From UBA5429 sp942493315 (GTDB lineage: Bacteria > Bacteroidota > Bacteroidia > Bacteroidales > WCHB1-69), in NCBI GenBank assembly GCA_942493315.1, contig OW818690.1, forward strand, positions 1,984,001-2,048,000: a stretch of DNA of 64,000 nt, in the 5' to 3' direction. A program made the translations under genes and the position numbers. Of this stretch, positions 1 through 10,485 are shown one piece after another. Positions within the stretch are counted from its first letter, which is position 1. Every line of letters starts with the position of its first letter. The notes below the pieces were generated by a model. The model ran no database searches. It was not told the DNA's origin and was given only the letters and a program-made list of their open reading frames with translations.

Positions 1-1
1 T

Positions 2-2164
2 TATGTGATTGAGTATAGAAAAACAGATTCTCAATTTGATAGTTCCATTCCCGGAAGCGGAATCCTTATCTATCGGGTGAATGAGAATTTTGATGGAAAT
101 GCAGGGTATAATGGCACTACCGTTTTTGATGAAATTTATATTTTTAGACCCAATGGAACCAATACGGTTAATGGAAATGTATCTAATGCTTTCTATAATT
201 CCACAGTTGGTAGAACCGCTTTTAACTCAACAACAAATCCCCGACCATTTTTAACAGATGGAACTTATAGTAGTTTAAGTATTACCAATATAACCAATGC
301 CGGTACAACCATCTCATTTACTTACAATGGATTACAACCAAGTATCATTCCAAGTATTTCTACTATGGATTTTAGCGGATATGTTCCAACAGGAGCCATT
401 CCACAAACAGTTTCAGTAAGTGGCTTATTTTTAACAGATTCAATTACGGTCACTGCAACTTCACCTTTTTTGGTTTCAAAAAATAATTCAGCTTGGTTCT
501 CTACGCTTAAGTTACCTTCAAATGGCGGTTTATTATACGTAAAATACAATTCACAAGTGATAGGTTCCCATACCGGAACCGTTACCCTTTCTAGTGGAAC
601 AGCTCAATCTGTTGTGTTGAATCTTACCGGAATTATCTGTGATGTAGTCAATAGTTTCCCTTTTACCGAAGGATTTGAAGGGGGTGCCCTTCCTTCCTGT
701 TGGTCTCAAACCTTTGTTTCCGGTCAAGTGAACTGGGTATTTCAAAATGGAGGTCATAATGGCGGTTCTGGAACCAATCATCCGGCTTCAGCTCATACCG
801 GCAATACTAATGCTTTGATGTTCTTCGACTCTAGTAGCGGATATACTACCAAAATGATCACGCCTGCTCTTAATTTATCCGCGATTTCTAACCCTCAACT
901 AACTTTCTGGATGGCCAATCCAATTTGGGGAGGTGATATTGATGATTTGAAAGTGTATTACAAAACAACCGCTTCAGGAAACTGGATCCTTCTTAATTCC
1001 TATACTACAAATGCTGAAAACTGGACTCAAAAGACAATATCACTTCCTAATGCTTCCCCTACATACTTTATTGCTTTTGAAGGAGTTGCCAATTATGGCT
1101 ATGGGGTTTCTTTAGATGATATTTCCATTAGTGGAACCATAGTGAATCATCAGATTACAGCTTCTGCCGGTATACATGGGGCAATTTCTCCTAATGGAAT
1201 CGTTACGGTAACTAATGGTGCTAATCAAATATTTAATTTTACGCCTAATTCAACTTATATGGTTGATTCAGTGTTTGTTGATAATAGTTATGTAGGTCGT
1301 TTTAATTCTTATACCTTTACGAATGTGACTTCCAACCATACCATTTATGTAAAATTCAAATTGCCCAATACCAATATTCTGGTTGATCCGGCAAATATGA
1401 ACTTTCAAACCATTATTGGAACCGTTTCTGCTTCTCAAACCGCTCTTATTACCGGTGTAGATCTTATAGGGAATATTTCCGTTTCTGCTCCTGAAAACTT
1501 TGAACTGTCCATCAATAATAACGTTTGGGAAAATAGTTTAATTTTTGATGCAACGGTACCAAACACCATCTTTGTAAGATTTAATCCATTGAGTATCGGA
1601 ACCTTTGCTGATTCCATTTCCATCAATAGTGGGTCCATTCATAAAAAAATTACTGTGAATGGAGTTGCTTCTGATCTCATGTATACTATTTTATCCATGT
1701 CAAATGCCGGTGGAACGATCAATCCGGAAGGACCTGTTTCGGTTGAAAATGGAAATGACCAAACTTTTGTGATCACACCAGATCCCGATTTTATTTTGTC
1801 AGCCCTTTTCATTGATGAAGAGATTGTTCCCAATACAAACTCCTACACCTTTACCAGTGTAGATAATGGACATATCATTTATGCTTATTTTGTAGATCCA
1901 ACAAAAGTGGATGATTTCAATACAAATGAGGATCTATTCATGTATCCTAATCCTGTCATTTCCGAATTTACAATAGCCACTGTTAATCCCAATTTTGCAA
2001 TTCAACAAGTTCAAATTTATGATGTTACAGGAAAATTGCTGATCTCTTCAGCAATCGAATCTACTTCAACTCATTTCAATATGACCCCATTTTCTCAAGG
2101 AATCTATTTTGTGAAAATAACGATCAACAACCAAACCATCACTAAAAAAATTCTTAAACTCTAA
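2..2164 (+). CDS. M6-type secreted metalloprotease, C-terminal part, with T9SS sorting domain (5' end outside window)
   Basis: The frame is open to the left edge, so the true start and the catalytic zinc site lie outside the window. The first 30 residues (VIEYRKTDSQFD, then PGSGILIYRVNEN) match the end of the catalytic region of M6 (immune inhibitor A-like) peptidases. Next come Ig-like/DUF-type beta modules, a MAM- or choice-of-anchor-J-like module around residues 215-375 (EGFEGGALPSCW, LDDISISG), and two repeats of the form 'ITASAG.. G.ISP.G.V.V..G..Q.F.. TP'. The last 80 residues (MYPNPV, then GIYFVKI, KKILKL) are a T9SS C-terminal sorting domain, so the protein is probably exported through the outer membrane and anchored or released at the surface. 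The protease call is from the family; the secretion call rests on the visible sorting domain. Confidence 0.8.
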   Translation, partial: YVIEYRKTDSQFDSSIPGSGILIYRVNENFDGNAGYNGTTVFDEIYIFRPNGTNTVNGNVSNAFYNSTVGRTAFNSTTNPRPFLTDGTYSSLSITNITNAGTTISFTYNGLQPSIIPSISTMDFSGYVPTGAIPQTVSVSGLFLTDSITVTATSPFLVSKNNSAWFSTLKLPSNGGLLYVKYNSQVIGSHTGTVTLSSGTAQSVVLNLTGIICDVVNSFPFTEGFEGGALPSCWSQTFVSGQVNWVFQNGGHNGGSGTNHPASAHTGNTNALMFFDSSSGYTTKMITPALNLSAISNPQLTFWMANPIWGGDIDDLKVYYKTTASGNWILLNSYTTNAENWTQKTISLPNASPTYFIAFEGVANYGYGVSLDDISISGTIVNHQITASAGIHGAISPNGIVTVTNGANQIFNFTPNSTYMVDSVFVDNSYVGRFNSYTFTNVTSNHTIYVKFKLPNTNILVDPANMNFQTIIGTVSASQTALITGVDLIGNISVSAPENFELSINNNVWENSLIFDATVPNTIFVRFNPLSIGTFADSISINSGSIHKKITVNGVASDLMYTILSMSNAGGTINPEGPVSVENGNDQTFVITPDPDFILSALFIDEEIVPNTNSYTFTSVDNGHIIYAYFVDPTKVDDFNTNEDLFMYPNPVISEFTIATVNPNFAIQQVQIYDVTGKLLISSAIESTSTHFNMTPFSQGIYFVKITINNQTITKKILKL

Positions 2165-2223
2165 CTATATTCATCTTTCTTCTTTTGTCCTTAGTCCTTA
2201 GTCCTTAGTCAAAAAAAACTCTT
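2165..2223. repeat. short tandem words CTTAGTC in an intergenic gap
   Basis: Three imperfect copies of a 9-10 base word (TCCTTAGTCC) lie around 2188-2210, directly after the protease stop codon. It is the same type of short-word repetition seen on a larger scale in the islands at 4990, 10330, 34290 and 52484. Confidence 0.5.
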
Positions 2224-3150
2224 ATGTCTTATACCATCGACTTTACCAAACTAACCCAATTTGTTAATTTAGAACTCGCTGCTAAACAAGTTGTTGAAGG
2301 TTTTATTACCGGCATTCATAAAAGTCCCATGCACGGATTTTCAGTTGAATTTGCTGAACATCGCCAATACAACACCGGTGAACCTACCAAGCATATAGAC
2401 TGGAAATTGTATGCCAAAACCGATAAATTGTTTACGAAAAGATTTGAAGAGGAAACCAACTTGCGGTGTCAACTAGTGATTGATAACTCTTCGTCGATGT
2501 ATTTTCCTTCAAGAACAGCTTACTCCCTTGCTACACCCAATAAAATATTATGGTCTGTTTATGCCGCTGCTGCATTGATCCAGATTCTTAAAGGACAAAG
2601 AGATGCTGTTGGATTAAGCCTTTTTTCTGACACCCTTGAATTACATACCAGAGCCAGAGGGAGCGAATCTCATCAGAAAATGATCTATCGCGAACTCGAA
2701 AAAGTGATTCAACCCATTGATAAAGAGGTGAAAAAAAATTCCATGGTGACCGATACACTTCACAAAATTGCGGATCAGATCCACAGAAGATCTATGGTGG
2801 TTATTTTTAGTGATATGTTTGAAAGTCAAACCAATACAGATGAACTGATGCTTGCATTGCAACATCTTCGCCATAATAAACATGAGGTGATTTTATTCCA
2901 TACCTACGATAAAAAACTGGAATTTGATTTTGCTTATGAAAATAGACTCTATAAATTTTTGGATATGGAAACCGGCGAAGAGCTGAAACTACATTCCAAT
3001 CACATCAGAGAATACTACAAAACAGCCATTTCCGAATATTTTCAAGAACTTAAACTTAAATGTGGACAATATCAAATTGATATGATTCCCGTTGACATCA
3101 ATAAACACCTGGATCAAGTACTACTTCCATTTCTTTTAAAACGCAATTAA
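2224..3150 (+). CDS. DUF58 family protein (von Willebrand A-like)
   Basis: A 308-residue cytosolic protein with the DUF58 signature: an R-x-Y-N-x-G block (residues 47-52) followed by KHIDW (56-60), then a vWA-like fold with a DxSxS metal-site motif (D87, S89, S91 in IDNSSSM). DUF58 proteins normally work with a MoxR-type AAA ATPase as metal-dependent assembly or chaperone-like modules. No moxR gene is seen within the window, so the partner must be elsewhere. It is probably co-transcribed with radC, 12 bases downstream. The exact substrate is unknown. Confidence 0.85.
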   Translation: MSYTIDFTKLTQFVNLELAAKQVVEGFITGIHKSPMHGFSVEFAEHRQYNTGEPTKHIDWKLYAKTDKLFTKRFEEETNLRCQLVIDNSSSMYFPSRTAYSLATPNKILWSVYAAAALIQILKGQRDAVGLSLFSDTLELHTRARGSESHQKMIYRELEKVIQPIDKEVKKNSMVTDTLHKIADQIHRRSMVVIFSDMFESQTNTDELMLALQHLRHNKHEVILFHTYDKKLEFDFAYENRLYKFLDMETGEELKLHSNHIREYYKTAISEYFQELKLKCGQYQIDMIPVDINKHLDQVLLPFLLKRN

Positions 3151-3162
3151 AACCAATATACG

Positions 3163-3849
3163 ATGTCTAAACTTACAATTACTCAATGGGGCGTGTCCGA
3201 CAGACCACGTGAAAAATATCTGTCTAATGGATTTTCACATCTATCAGATGCTGAATTGATTGCCATTTTGCTTCGCAACGGTTCCTCCAGTGAATCAGCC
3301 GTTGAACTTTCCAAATCAATTCTTAATAAATACGACAATAGTTTAAATAAAATTGCTGATCTTTCCGTCAAACAATTAACTCAGTTTAATGGGGTGGGCC
3401 ATGTAAAAGCGATCACACTGCTTACCGCTTTTGAATTGGGCCGAAGACGAACAGTCGAGAAAATTAAAGATCAGGATCGGATTTTATCCCCACAGGATCT
3501 GTGCCATTTTATGCAAGATAAAAATGGGTTTAAACCTCACGAAGAGTTTTGGGCGATTTATGTCAATCAAAATTCAAATATTTTAGGGTCTCAGATGATA
3601 GGGCAGGGGGGACTTACGGCTACTTCAGTTGATATCAGGCTGATCATCAAAATGGCATTGGAGCTCTCTGCTACCGGACTTTTTGTTTGCCACAATCATC
3701 CGTCAGGGCAATTAAAACCGAGTCAGGCCGACAAAACCTTAACACAACAGTTAAAAGAAGCCACCAATTTGCTCAATATCCAGTTGTTAGATCATGTTAT
3801 TGTATATAAAGATTCTTGTTATAGTTTTTTTGAAGAAGATATTTTATGA
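3163..3849 (+). CDS. radC: RadC family JAB-domain protein
   Basis: 228 residues, the normal length. A helix-hairpin-helix-like segment (QFNGVGHVKA, about 74-83) is followed by the JAMM/JAB metal-binding motif: H177-x-H179, then S187 and D190 in the context CHNHPSGQLKPSQAD. The family is historically called a DNA repair protein, but its true role is unsettled; a metalloprotease or nuclease-associated function has been proposed. The stop codon overlaps the start of the next gene by four bases, so translational coupling with the epimerase gene is likely. Confidence 0.92.
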   Translation: MSKLTITQWGVSDRPREKYLSNGFSHLSDAELIAILLRNGSSSESAVELSKSILNKYDNSLNKIADLSVKQLTQFNGVGHVKAITLLTAFELGRRRTVEKIKDQDRILSPQDLCHFMQDKNGFKPHEEFWAIYVNQNSNILGSQMIGQGGLTATSVDIRLIIKMALELSATGLFVCHNHPSGQLKPSQADKTLTQQLKEATNLLNIQLLDHVIVYKDSCYSFFEEDIL

Positions 3850-4988
3850 TGAAAAAAATAGTTACCATTGTTGGGGCAAGACCTCAATTTATCAAAGCTG
3901 CGGCATTAAGCAGAACCATTGCAGCCTATTACAGTGATGATATTCAGGAGTTTATCATCCATACCGGGCAACATTATGATCCTGAAATGTCGGATGTTTT
4001 CTTTGAGGAACTTAACATTCCGAAACCCCATTATCAAATTGAACATCAGGACACATGGACAGATGGTGAAAACGAGGAGCGAATTCTTGAAATCTGTAAG
4101 ATTCTCCGGGAAGTTAAACCCGATTTTGTTTTGGTTTATGGCGATACTCACTCCACGTTAGCCGGTGCATTGGCTGCCTCAAGAGAACAAATCCCTTTGG
4201 TACATATAGAAGCAGGATTGAGATCATACAATAACGAAATGCCGGAAGAGTATAATCGGGTTAAAACGGATCAGTTGGCTCAGTTTTTGTTTGTTCCCAC
4301 TGAAACGGCACGCCAGAATTTAGAGAAAGAGGGGATTTTTACAAACCACAATAATGAAGATCAAACCGCAAAAAAATGGGTGATCAACTGTGGTGATATA
4401 ATGTATGATAATACGCTATATTACAGTGAAATAGTGGAATCTCAAACGGATATATTGCAAGAATTAAGTCTTAAGAAAGATCAGTATATTTTAGCCACAG
4501 TTCATCGAAATTTCAATACAGATCAGAAGGAACCGTTACAATCGATTTTTGAAGCATTTCTTCAGATTGCAAGGGAGATGCCGGTTGTTTTGCCTTTGCA
4601 TCCCCGAACGATTAAGAATATGGATCAATTTTTTGATGATCTGTTCATTTCAAAAGTTGAAAAATGTAAAAATCTGATTCTTTTAGAGCCACTTTCGTTT
4701 TTAGATATGGCCTGTTTAGAAAAGCATGCAAAAATGATTATCACAGACTCCGGTGGGGTTCAAAAGGAAGCCTATTTTTATCAAAAACCCTCCATTTTAT
4801 TAAGAAATGAAACAGAATGGGTAGAGATTGTTGAAACCAAAACAGCGGTATTAACTGGTTCTCAAACGGATAAGATAGTCTCAGCCTATCAACATTTCAT
4901 GCAAACTACCCCCAAAAGTTATCCATCCATTTTTGGAGACGGCACCGCCGCCTTTCAGATTTTAGATTATTTGCTATCTCAGGATTAA
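3846..4988 (+). CDS. wecB: UDP-N-acetylglucosamine 2-epimerase (non-hydrolysing)
   Basis: 380 residues, full length. It converts UDP-GlcNAc to UDP-ManNAc, a precursor for surface polysaccharides. Visible family motifs are GARPQFIKAAAL at the N-terminus, VYGDTHSTLAGALAA, HIEAGLRSYNNEMPEEYNR, and ITDSGGVQKEA near the C-terminus, which contacts the nucleotide. Start choice: ATG at 3846 or the adjacent ATG at 3849; both overlap or abut the radC stop. No other polysaccharide genes are next to it, since a repeat island follows at once. The gene could be last in a short operon starting at 2224. Confidence 0.93.
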   Translation: MMKKIVTIVGARPQFIKAAALSRTIAAYYSDDIQEFIIHTGQHYDPEMSDVFFEELNIPKPHYQIEHQDTWTDGENEERILEICKILREVKPDFVLVYGDTHSTLAGALAASREQIPLVHIEAGLRSYNNEMPEEYNRVKTDQLAQFLFVPTETARQNLEKEGIFTNHNNEDQTAKKWVINCGDIMYDNTLYYSEIVESQTDILQELSLKKDQYILATVHRNFNTDQKEPLQSIFEAFLQIAREMPVVLPLHPRTIKNMDQFFDDLFISKVEKCKNLILLEPLSFLDMACLEKHAKMIITDSGGVQKEAYFYQKPSILLRNETEWVEIVETKTAVLTGSQTDKIVSAYQHFMQTTPKSYPSIFGDGTAAFQILDYLLSQD

Positions 4989-5124
4989 AATGGTCGATAG
5001 TCGATGTGCTCGAATGCTCGTGTGCTCGAATGCTCAATGTGCTCATTTTTCATTCTTCATTTTTCATTTTTCATTATTCATTCGTCTGTAGTCTGCAGTC
5101 TGTTGTCTGTAGTCTTTTTTTTCA

Positions 5125-5305
5125 GGGCGTTCCGGCACCAGCCAACACACGATCCAACCCGGTTGCCGTCGGTCTCCGGCCTGTACTCCTCGTTTCGCTG
5201 CAAGGGTCTGATCGGCCGGGCAGGAGCTCCTTCGTCGCTCTGCCCGATCCGTCATCCCCTAAGCAGCTCAACTTGCGGGGTACCTGGCCTACGACCTAAC
5301 GCGGA
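5125..5305. repeat. GC-rich module with conserved ends (copy A)
   Basis: Clearly richer in G+C than the AT-rich surroundings. Its left end (GGGCGTTCCGGCACCAGCC) matches 34405-34425, and its right end, read on the minus strand (CTAGTCCGCGTTAGG), matches 12328-12342. The inner part differs between copies. It follows a T-run and GTAGTC words. It gives open frames on both strands that have no protein-like composition, so it is not called a gene. Confidence 0.55.
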
Positions 5306-5486
5306 CTAGAGATGGGAGACTAGAGAAGTTCGACGTTCGAAGTTCGACGTTCGAAGTTCGACGTTAAACGTTCGACGTAAAACGTTCGACGAGGTTAGTT
5401 TGAAATTGCACTAAATTATTCATTATTCATTATTCATTATTCATTCGTCTGTGGTCCGCAGTCCGTTGTCTGTAGTCTTCTATATC

Positions 5487-5995
5487 GGAGCGTTATATTG
5501 GTAGCTAAACGAATAACCGACCAAACGATCCCGCTCCAGCGGAGCGTTATATTGGTAGCCAACGATTCCCCGACAAAACGATCCCGCTCCAGCGGAGCGT
5601 TATATTGGTAGCTAAACGAATAACCGACCAAACGATCCCGCTCCATCGGAGCGTTATATTGGTAGCCAAATGAATAAACCGACCAAACGAACCCGCTCCA
5701 GCGGAGCGTTATATTGATAGCCAAACGAACAACCGACCAAATGCTCCCGCTCCAGCGGAGCGTTATATTGGTAGCAAAGGAATAAACTGACCAAACGATC
5801 CCGCTCCAGCGGAGCGTTATATTGGTAGCAAAGGAATAAACTGACCAAACGATCCCGCTCCAGCAGAGCGTTATATTGGTAGCCAAATGAATAAACCGAC
5901 CAAACGATCTAGCTCCAGCGGAGCGTTATATTGGTAGCAAACGAATAACCGACCAAACGATCTCGCTCCAGCGGAGCGTTATATTGGTAATTTGT
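5487..5995. repeat. 54-bp tandem array, ten units, each with a short hairpin
   Basis: Units begin (GGAGCGTTATATTGGTAGC) at 5487, 5541, 5594, 5648, 5703, 5757, 5811, 5865, 5920 and 5973; the period is 53-55 bases and the last unit is incomplete. Each junction carries CGCTCC-AGC-GGAGCG, a 6-bp stem with a 3-nt loop. The copy at 5865 has a broken stem (AGAGCG), the one near 5642 has an altered loop (ATC). Units differ in the middle (AAACGAATAACCGACC against AAAGGAATAAACTGACC). The varying period breaks every reading frame, which argues against a coding repeat. Confidence 0.9.
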
Positions 5996-6036
5996 AAATT
6001 ACCGACCGATTTTGTTCGTTTAAATCCATTAATTGT

Positions 6037-6145
6037 TTATTCCGGAAAGTGTGGAAACGGTTCCGGTTAAAAAAACACATTTTTGTAACAGTTTAACAAT
6101 TAACAAAATACAAAATATTTTTCCAACACTTTCTCGGAATAATAA
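6037..6145. repeat. small inverted-repeat element, possible MITE
   Basis: About 109 bp bounded by imperfect inverted repeats: TTATTCCGGAAAGTGTGGAAA at the left and the complement of TTATTCCGAGAAAGTGTTGG at the right. It has no coding capacity. The layout resembles a miniature inverted-repeat element or a long hairpin. No second copy was found in the window, so mobility is unproven. Confidence 0.4.
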
Positions 6146-6234
6146 ATGGAAGCCATTTTTCTCTCGCTGAGGCCACTGAGACCGCGGAGGGTTTTTCTTT
6201 GGGCTCTTTGTGATATTATTCATGGTGTCCTTTG

Positions 6235-8188
<1,954 letters not shown>

Positions 8189-8231
8189 CGGTAAAAAAAA
8201 AGGAAAAAAACTTAAATTATTAAAAAAGTTG

Positions 8232-8239
8232 TATATTTG
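8232..8239 (+). promoter_or_regulatory. candidate -7 promoter element for the Rhs tip gene
   Basis: TATATTTG matches the Bacteroidota TAnnTTTG box, 31 bases before the ATG at 8270. It lies just outside the intron 3' end, so the downstream gene could be transcribed independently of the intron. Confidence 0.45.
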
Positions 8240-8269
8240 TCGCATGTAAATCAACATTGAAATACTCTG

Positions 8270-9259
8270 ATGAACAAAAATGGAAATTGGATGAATTATA
8301 TGGATAATCCTACATTATATGGAAGTGGTAACGCTATCCAACACCTCCACTACTTGCTATTCGGAGAAGATTGGGTTGACCAACGCAACACCTCCTGGAA
8401 CGCCCCATACACCTTCTCCGGCAAAGAGAAAGATGTTGAAACAGGGTACAACTATTTTGGCGCTCGCTACTATGACAGCGGTTTGAGCATTTGGCTCTCT
8501 GTTGACCCGATGAGTGATAAGTACCCCAGTATGTCGCCGTATAACTATTGCGCTAATAATCCGGTCATGTTGGTGTATCCGGATGGGAGGGAGGCTGAAT
8601 GGCATCCAGATGGAAATGGAAATTTAGTGGCCGATAAAGGCGATAATTATGAAACATTATGCAACTATCTTTCAACAATATATGGTGATATTAAAAATGT
8701 AAATAGTGGAGAAATGTTAAGATTTAAGTTCCAACTTGCTGCATTTGAGGGAGCAGATATAACAGGTTTAAAACTAACTTCCAATAATGGTACATTTGAT
8801 AATTTAGTTGGAAAATTTCTTGTAACCAAATTTTATAGTTCTAACGATTATTCATGGGGTAAAAAAAAGGATTGTTCATCGACAACTTTTTACAGAGTGA
8901 GTCTAGCAGTAGAATTTGTATATGGGAAAAGTATATTAGGTGCTTATAATTGGAATAATCCCATTTATCGTAGTTGGAACGGAACAGAAGAAAAAGGAAT
9001 TCCTTTATGGGGTTCTCCAATCGTTGAGTTTCTTGGATTAGGATATTTAGTTAATGAAAAAAATTGGGCAAGTGGACTTTTACCTGGAGCTGTTTTAGGA
9101 TTTCAAAATGATAGAATGGGTGGCCATTCTGTAATCTTTATAGGATACAATGAAGATGGTACCATAATTGAATGGGGAGATTATGGAAGGAATGAACGAG
9201 ATCTCAATTATCGTGATAGGGATAGTAAAAATTTAGTTAGAGCAGCAAATTTCAGATGA
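8270..9259 (+). CDS. orphan Rhs C-terminal tip with NlpC/P60-like putative toxin domain
   Basis: 329 residues. Residues 20-107 are the end of an Rhs repeat-associated core (YTFSGKEKDVETGYNYFGAR, SVDPMSDKYPSMSPYNYCANN, YPDGRE); the thousand or more residues of a normal Rhs shell are missing. A LysM-like stretch (about 121-140) follows, then a C-terminal domain with Cys202 in KKDCSSTTF and His286 in GGHSVIFIGY, the Cys-His arrangement of NlpC/P60 or related papain-like peptidoglycan hydrolases. It is inferred to be a toxin tip. The stop overlaps the next gene start by four bases, as for toxin-immunity pairs. It may be an expressed orphan module, a donor cassette for a full Rhs gene elsewhere, or a remnant. 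The toxin activity is an inference. Confidence 0.7.
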   Translation: MNKNGNWMNYMDNPTLYGSGNAIQHLHYLLFGEDWVDQRNTSWNAPYTFSGKEKDVETGYNYFGARYYDSGLSIWLSVDPMSDKYPSMSPYNYCANNPVMLVYPDGREAEWHPDGNGNLVADKGDNYETLCNYLSTIYGDIKNVNSGEMLRFKFQLAAFEGADITGLKLTSNNGTFDNLVGKFLVTKFYSSNDYSWGKKKDCSSTTFYRVSLAVEFVYGKSILGAYNWNNPIYRSWNGTEEKGIPLWGSPIVEFLGLGYLVNEKNWASGLLPGAVLGFQNDRMGGHSVIFIGYNEDGTIIEWGDYGRNERDLNYRDRDSKNLVRAANFR

Positions 9260-10035
9260 AAAAATTATTATTTATTACAAATATTTTATTAATGAGTTTT
9301 ACTATTTTTGCTCAATCAAAAATAAAATTTGGATCAGATATATTGAGACTTAAAGAGAGAAATATGATTTGGACGATTAATGGGTTTACTTTTAGACCAA
9401 GTACTGATGAAGTCAAAATATTTCCGCATATAAATTGTATTGATACCATTTATTTTCAAGAAACAAGATCCTTGGAAACTATATATGATACCGTTTATTC
9501 TAGAATTCCGAATAAAGCTAATTTGACTATGATTCTGGGTTGTTGTGATGATATGTTTGATCTAATCAAAACAGAAGATTTTAAAGAAAGTTTTGATTTA
9601 TTCTCAAATTACCCTTCATTAGTTTGTGACTCCATATATGCATCCCTTTTACAATTTGGAAAAATAAAATTCGAAATCAAAAACAAACCTATATCAGATA
9701 CATTAATCTGTGTTTTTGCTGGAGAATTTACTGTAGGACAATTAATAACAGATAGTAATGATTATGGATGGATCGAACCATGTAGATCTAGGGCTTATGA
9801 TAATATAATAGATATTTATATAATCAAACTAAATGGAAGTATCCATTATGAAACAATAAAAATTAAAGATTTTATTTGCCTCAAAGGGATTAATATTATA
9901 ACATGGAATGTAGATCAATGGCCATTAGAGCCAGAAATAATTTTAAAAAAATTTGGATTACGTTTGTTTAATAATGAAAACGTTATTATACAATACGATT
10001 ATTTAACAAATGAATTAACTTTAAAATTTGATTAG
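9256..10035 (+). CDS. exported protein of unknown family, putative immunity protein for the Rhs tip
   Basis: 259 residues with a clear signal peptide (MKKLLFITNILLMSFTIFAQ) and no recognised domain. It begins inside the stop codon of the Rhs tip gene (ATGA overlap), which implies translational coupling. Export to the periplasm would be the right place to neutralise a cell-wall hydrolase, as with Tai immunity proteins for Tae amidases. It is strongly AT-rich, like many immunity genes. The immunity role rests only on position, signal peptide and coupling. Confidence 0.6.
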   Translation: MKKLLFITNILLMSFTIFAQSKIKFGSDILRLKERNMIWTINGFTFRPSTDEVKIFPHINCIDTIYFQETRSLETIYDTVYSRIPNKANLTMILGCCDDMFDLIKTEDFKESFDLFSNYPSLVCDSIYASLLQFGKIKFEIKNKPISDTLICVFAGEFTVGQLITDSNDYGWIEPCRSRAYDNIIDIYIIKLNGSIHYETIKIKDFICLKGINIITWNVDQWPLEPEIILKKFGLRLFNNENVIIQYDYLTNELTLKFD

Positions 10036-10239
10036 TATAAAAGAGATTTGAATGAGTTCTCTTTTATATAGCATATTTTTTTGACTTTGTTGACCAATGA
10101 AAAAATATTTGTAATGGCATTATTACATAGATCAATTCTGCTTAGCTTTAAAATCTCGGATATAGGCGGCAACAACTTTTATTAGTGTTTCTTCTTCATT
10201 GTTGAAAAGTAGCTCAATTCTTTAATTCTATTTTGAATC

Positions 10240-10271
10240 AAAAGAGCATCCTTTTAGGGATGCTCTTTTTG
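10240..10271. terminator. hairpin terminator, probably bidirectional
   Basis: AAAAGAGCATCC, a short loop, GGATGCTCTTTTT: an 11-12 bp stem with a T-run on the plus strand and an A-run upstream, so it could act in both directions. It lies about 200 bases after the immunity-like gene. Confidence 0.75.
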
Positions 10272-10450
10272 ATATATATCAAACTTCAAAAGCCAGATTT
10301 TTACCTTAGATTCCCAATTATTTTTGTAAATAAAAACAAAAGTTCGGAATGCTCGATTGCTCGGAATGCTCGATTGCTCAGAATGCTCGTGTGCTCGAAT
10401 TTTTCATTTCTATGTAACTCCATTCGGTGTTGATTGATTACAAATATAAC

Positions 10451-10463
10451 GCTACGCTGTAGC
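10451..10463. repeat. island hairpin GCTAC-GCT-GTAGC
   Basis: It follows ACAAATATAAC, the same lead sequence as in the minus-strand reading of the 54-bp array, but the stem is CTAC/GTAG instead of CTCC/GGAG. The same variant occurs at 37478-37490. Confidence 0.7.
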
Positions 10464-10485
10464 ATCAAAAAGACAACAGACTACT

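Larger units (their letters stand above)
4990..6234. repeat. repeat island A (gene-free)
   Basis: About 1.2 kb with no credible gene. In order: words of the form GTGCTCGAATGCTC (5005-5045); TTCATTATTCATT words; GTCTGTAGTCTGCAG words (about 5083-5118); a GC-rich module (5125-5305); GAAGTTCGACGTT words (5326-5392); again ATTCATT and GTCCGTTGTCTG words; the 54-bp hairpin array (5487-5995); and a small inverted-repeat element (6037-6145) plus a GCTGAGGCCACTGAGACC-like segment just before the intron. The same words recur in islands B and C, sometimes in reverse orientation. Confidence 0.8.
10036..10485. other. gene-poor stretch: possible gene remnant, terminator, island B start
   Basis: No intact gene. 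On the minus strand about 10133-10222 reads as a short open stretch ending ...NNEEETLIKVV...KAKQN before a stop, and the preceding frame (IQNRIKEL) is shifted by one, so it may be the decayed tail of a gene. A terminator hairpin follows at 10240-10270. From about 10342 the GCTCGATTGCTCGGAATGCTC words of the repeat islands begin, and at 10409-10464 there is a 56-bp segment shared with 37443-37490. Confidence 0.4.

Noticed and set aside
5004..5309. ORFs across the GC-rich module in island A (both strands)
   Set aside because: Composition follows the GC-rich repeat, both strands are open, and homologous modules elsewhere break the frames.
5437..5886. Minus-strand ORF of 149 codons with repeated TNITLRWSG units
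   Set aside because: It is a translation of the 54-bp array. The units are 53, 54 or 55 bases long, so the phrase shifts between frames (TNITLRWSG, then YQYNAPLERD), and there is no ribosome binding site or start context.
5487..5995. CRISPR array
   Set aside because: The 54-bp units are repeats throughout; the segments between hairpins are similar to each other and not unique spacers, and no cas genes are in the window.
10133..10222. A short minus-strand frame called as a gene
   Set aside because: Only about 29 codons with no start and an apparent frameshift; it is noted as a possible remnant only.
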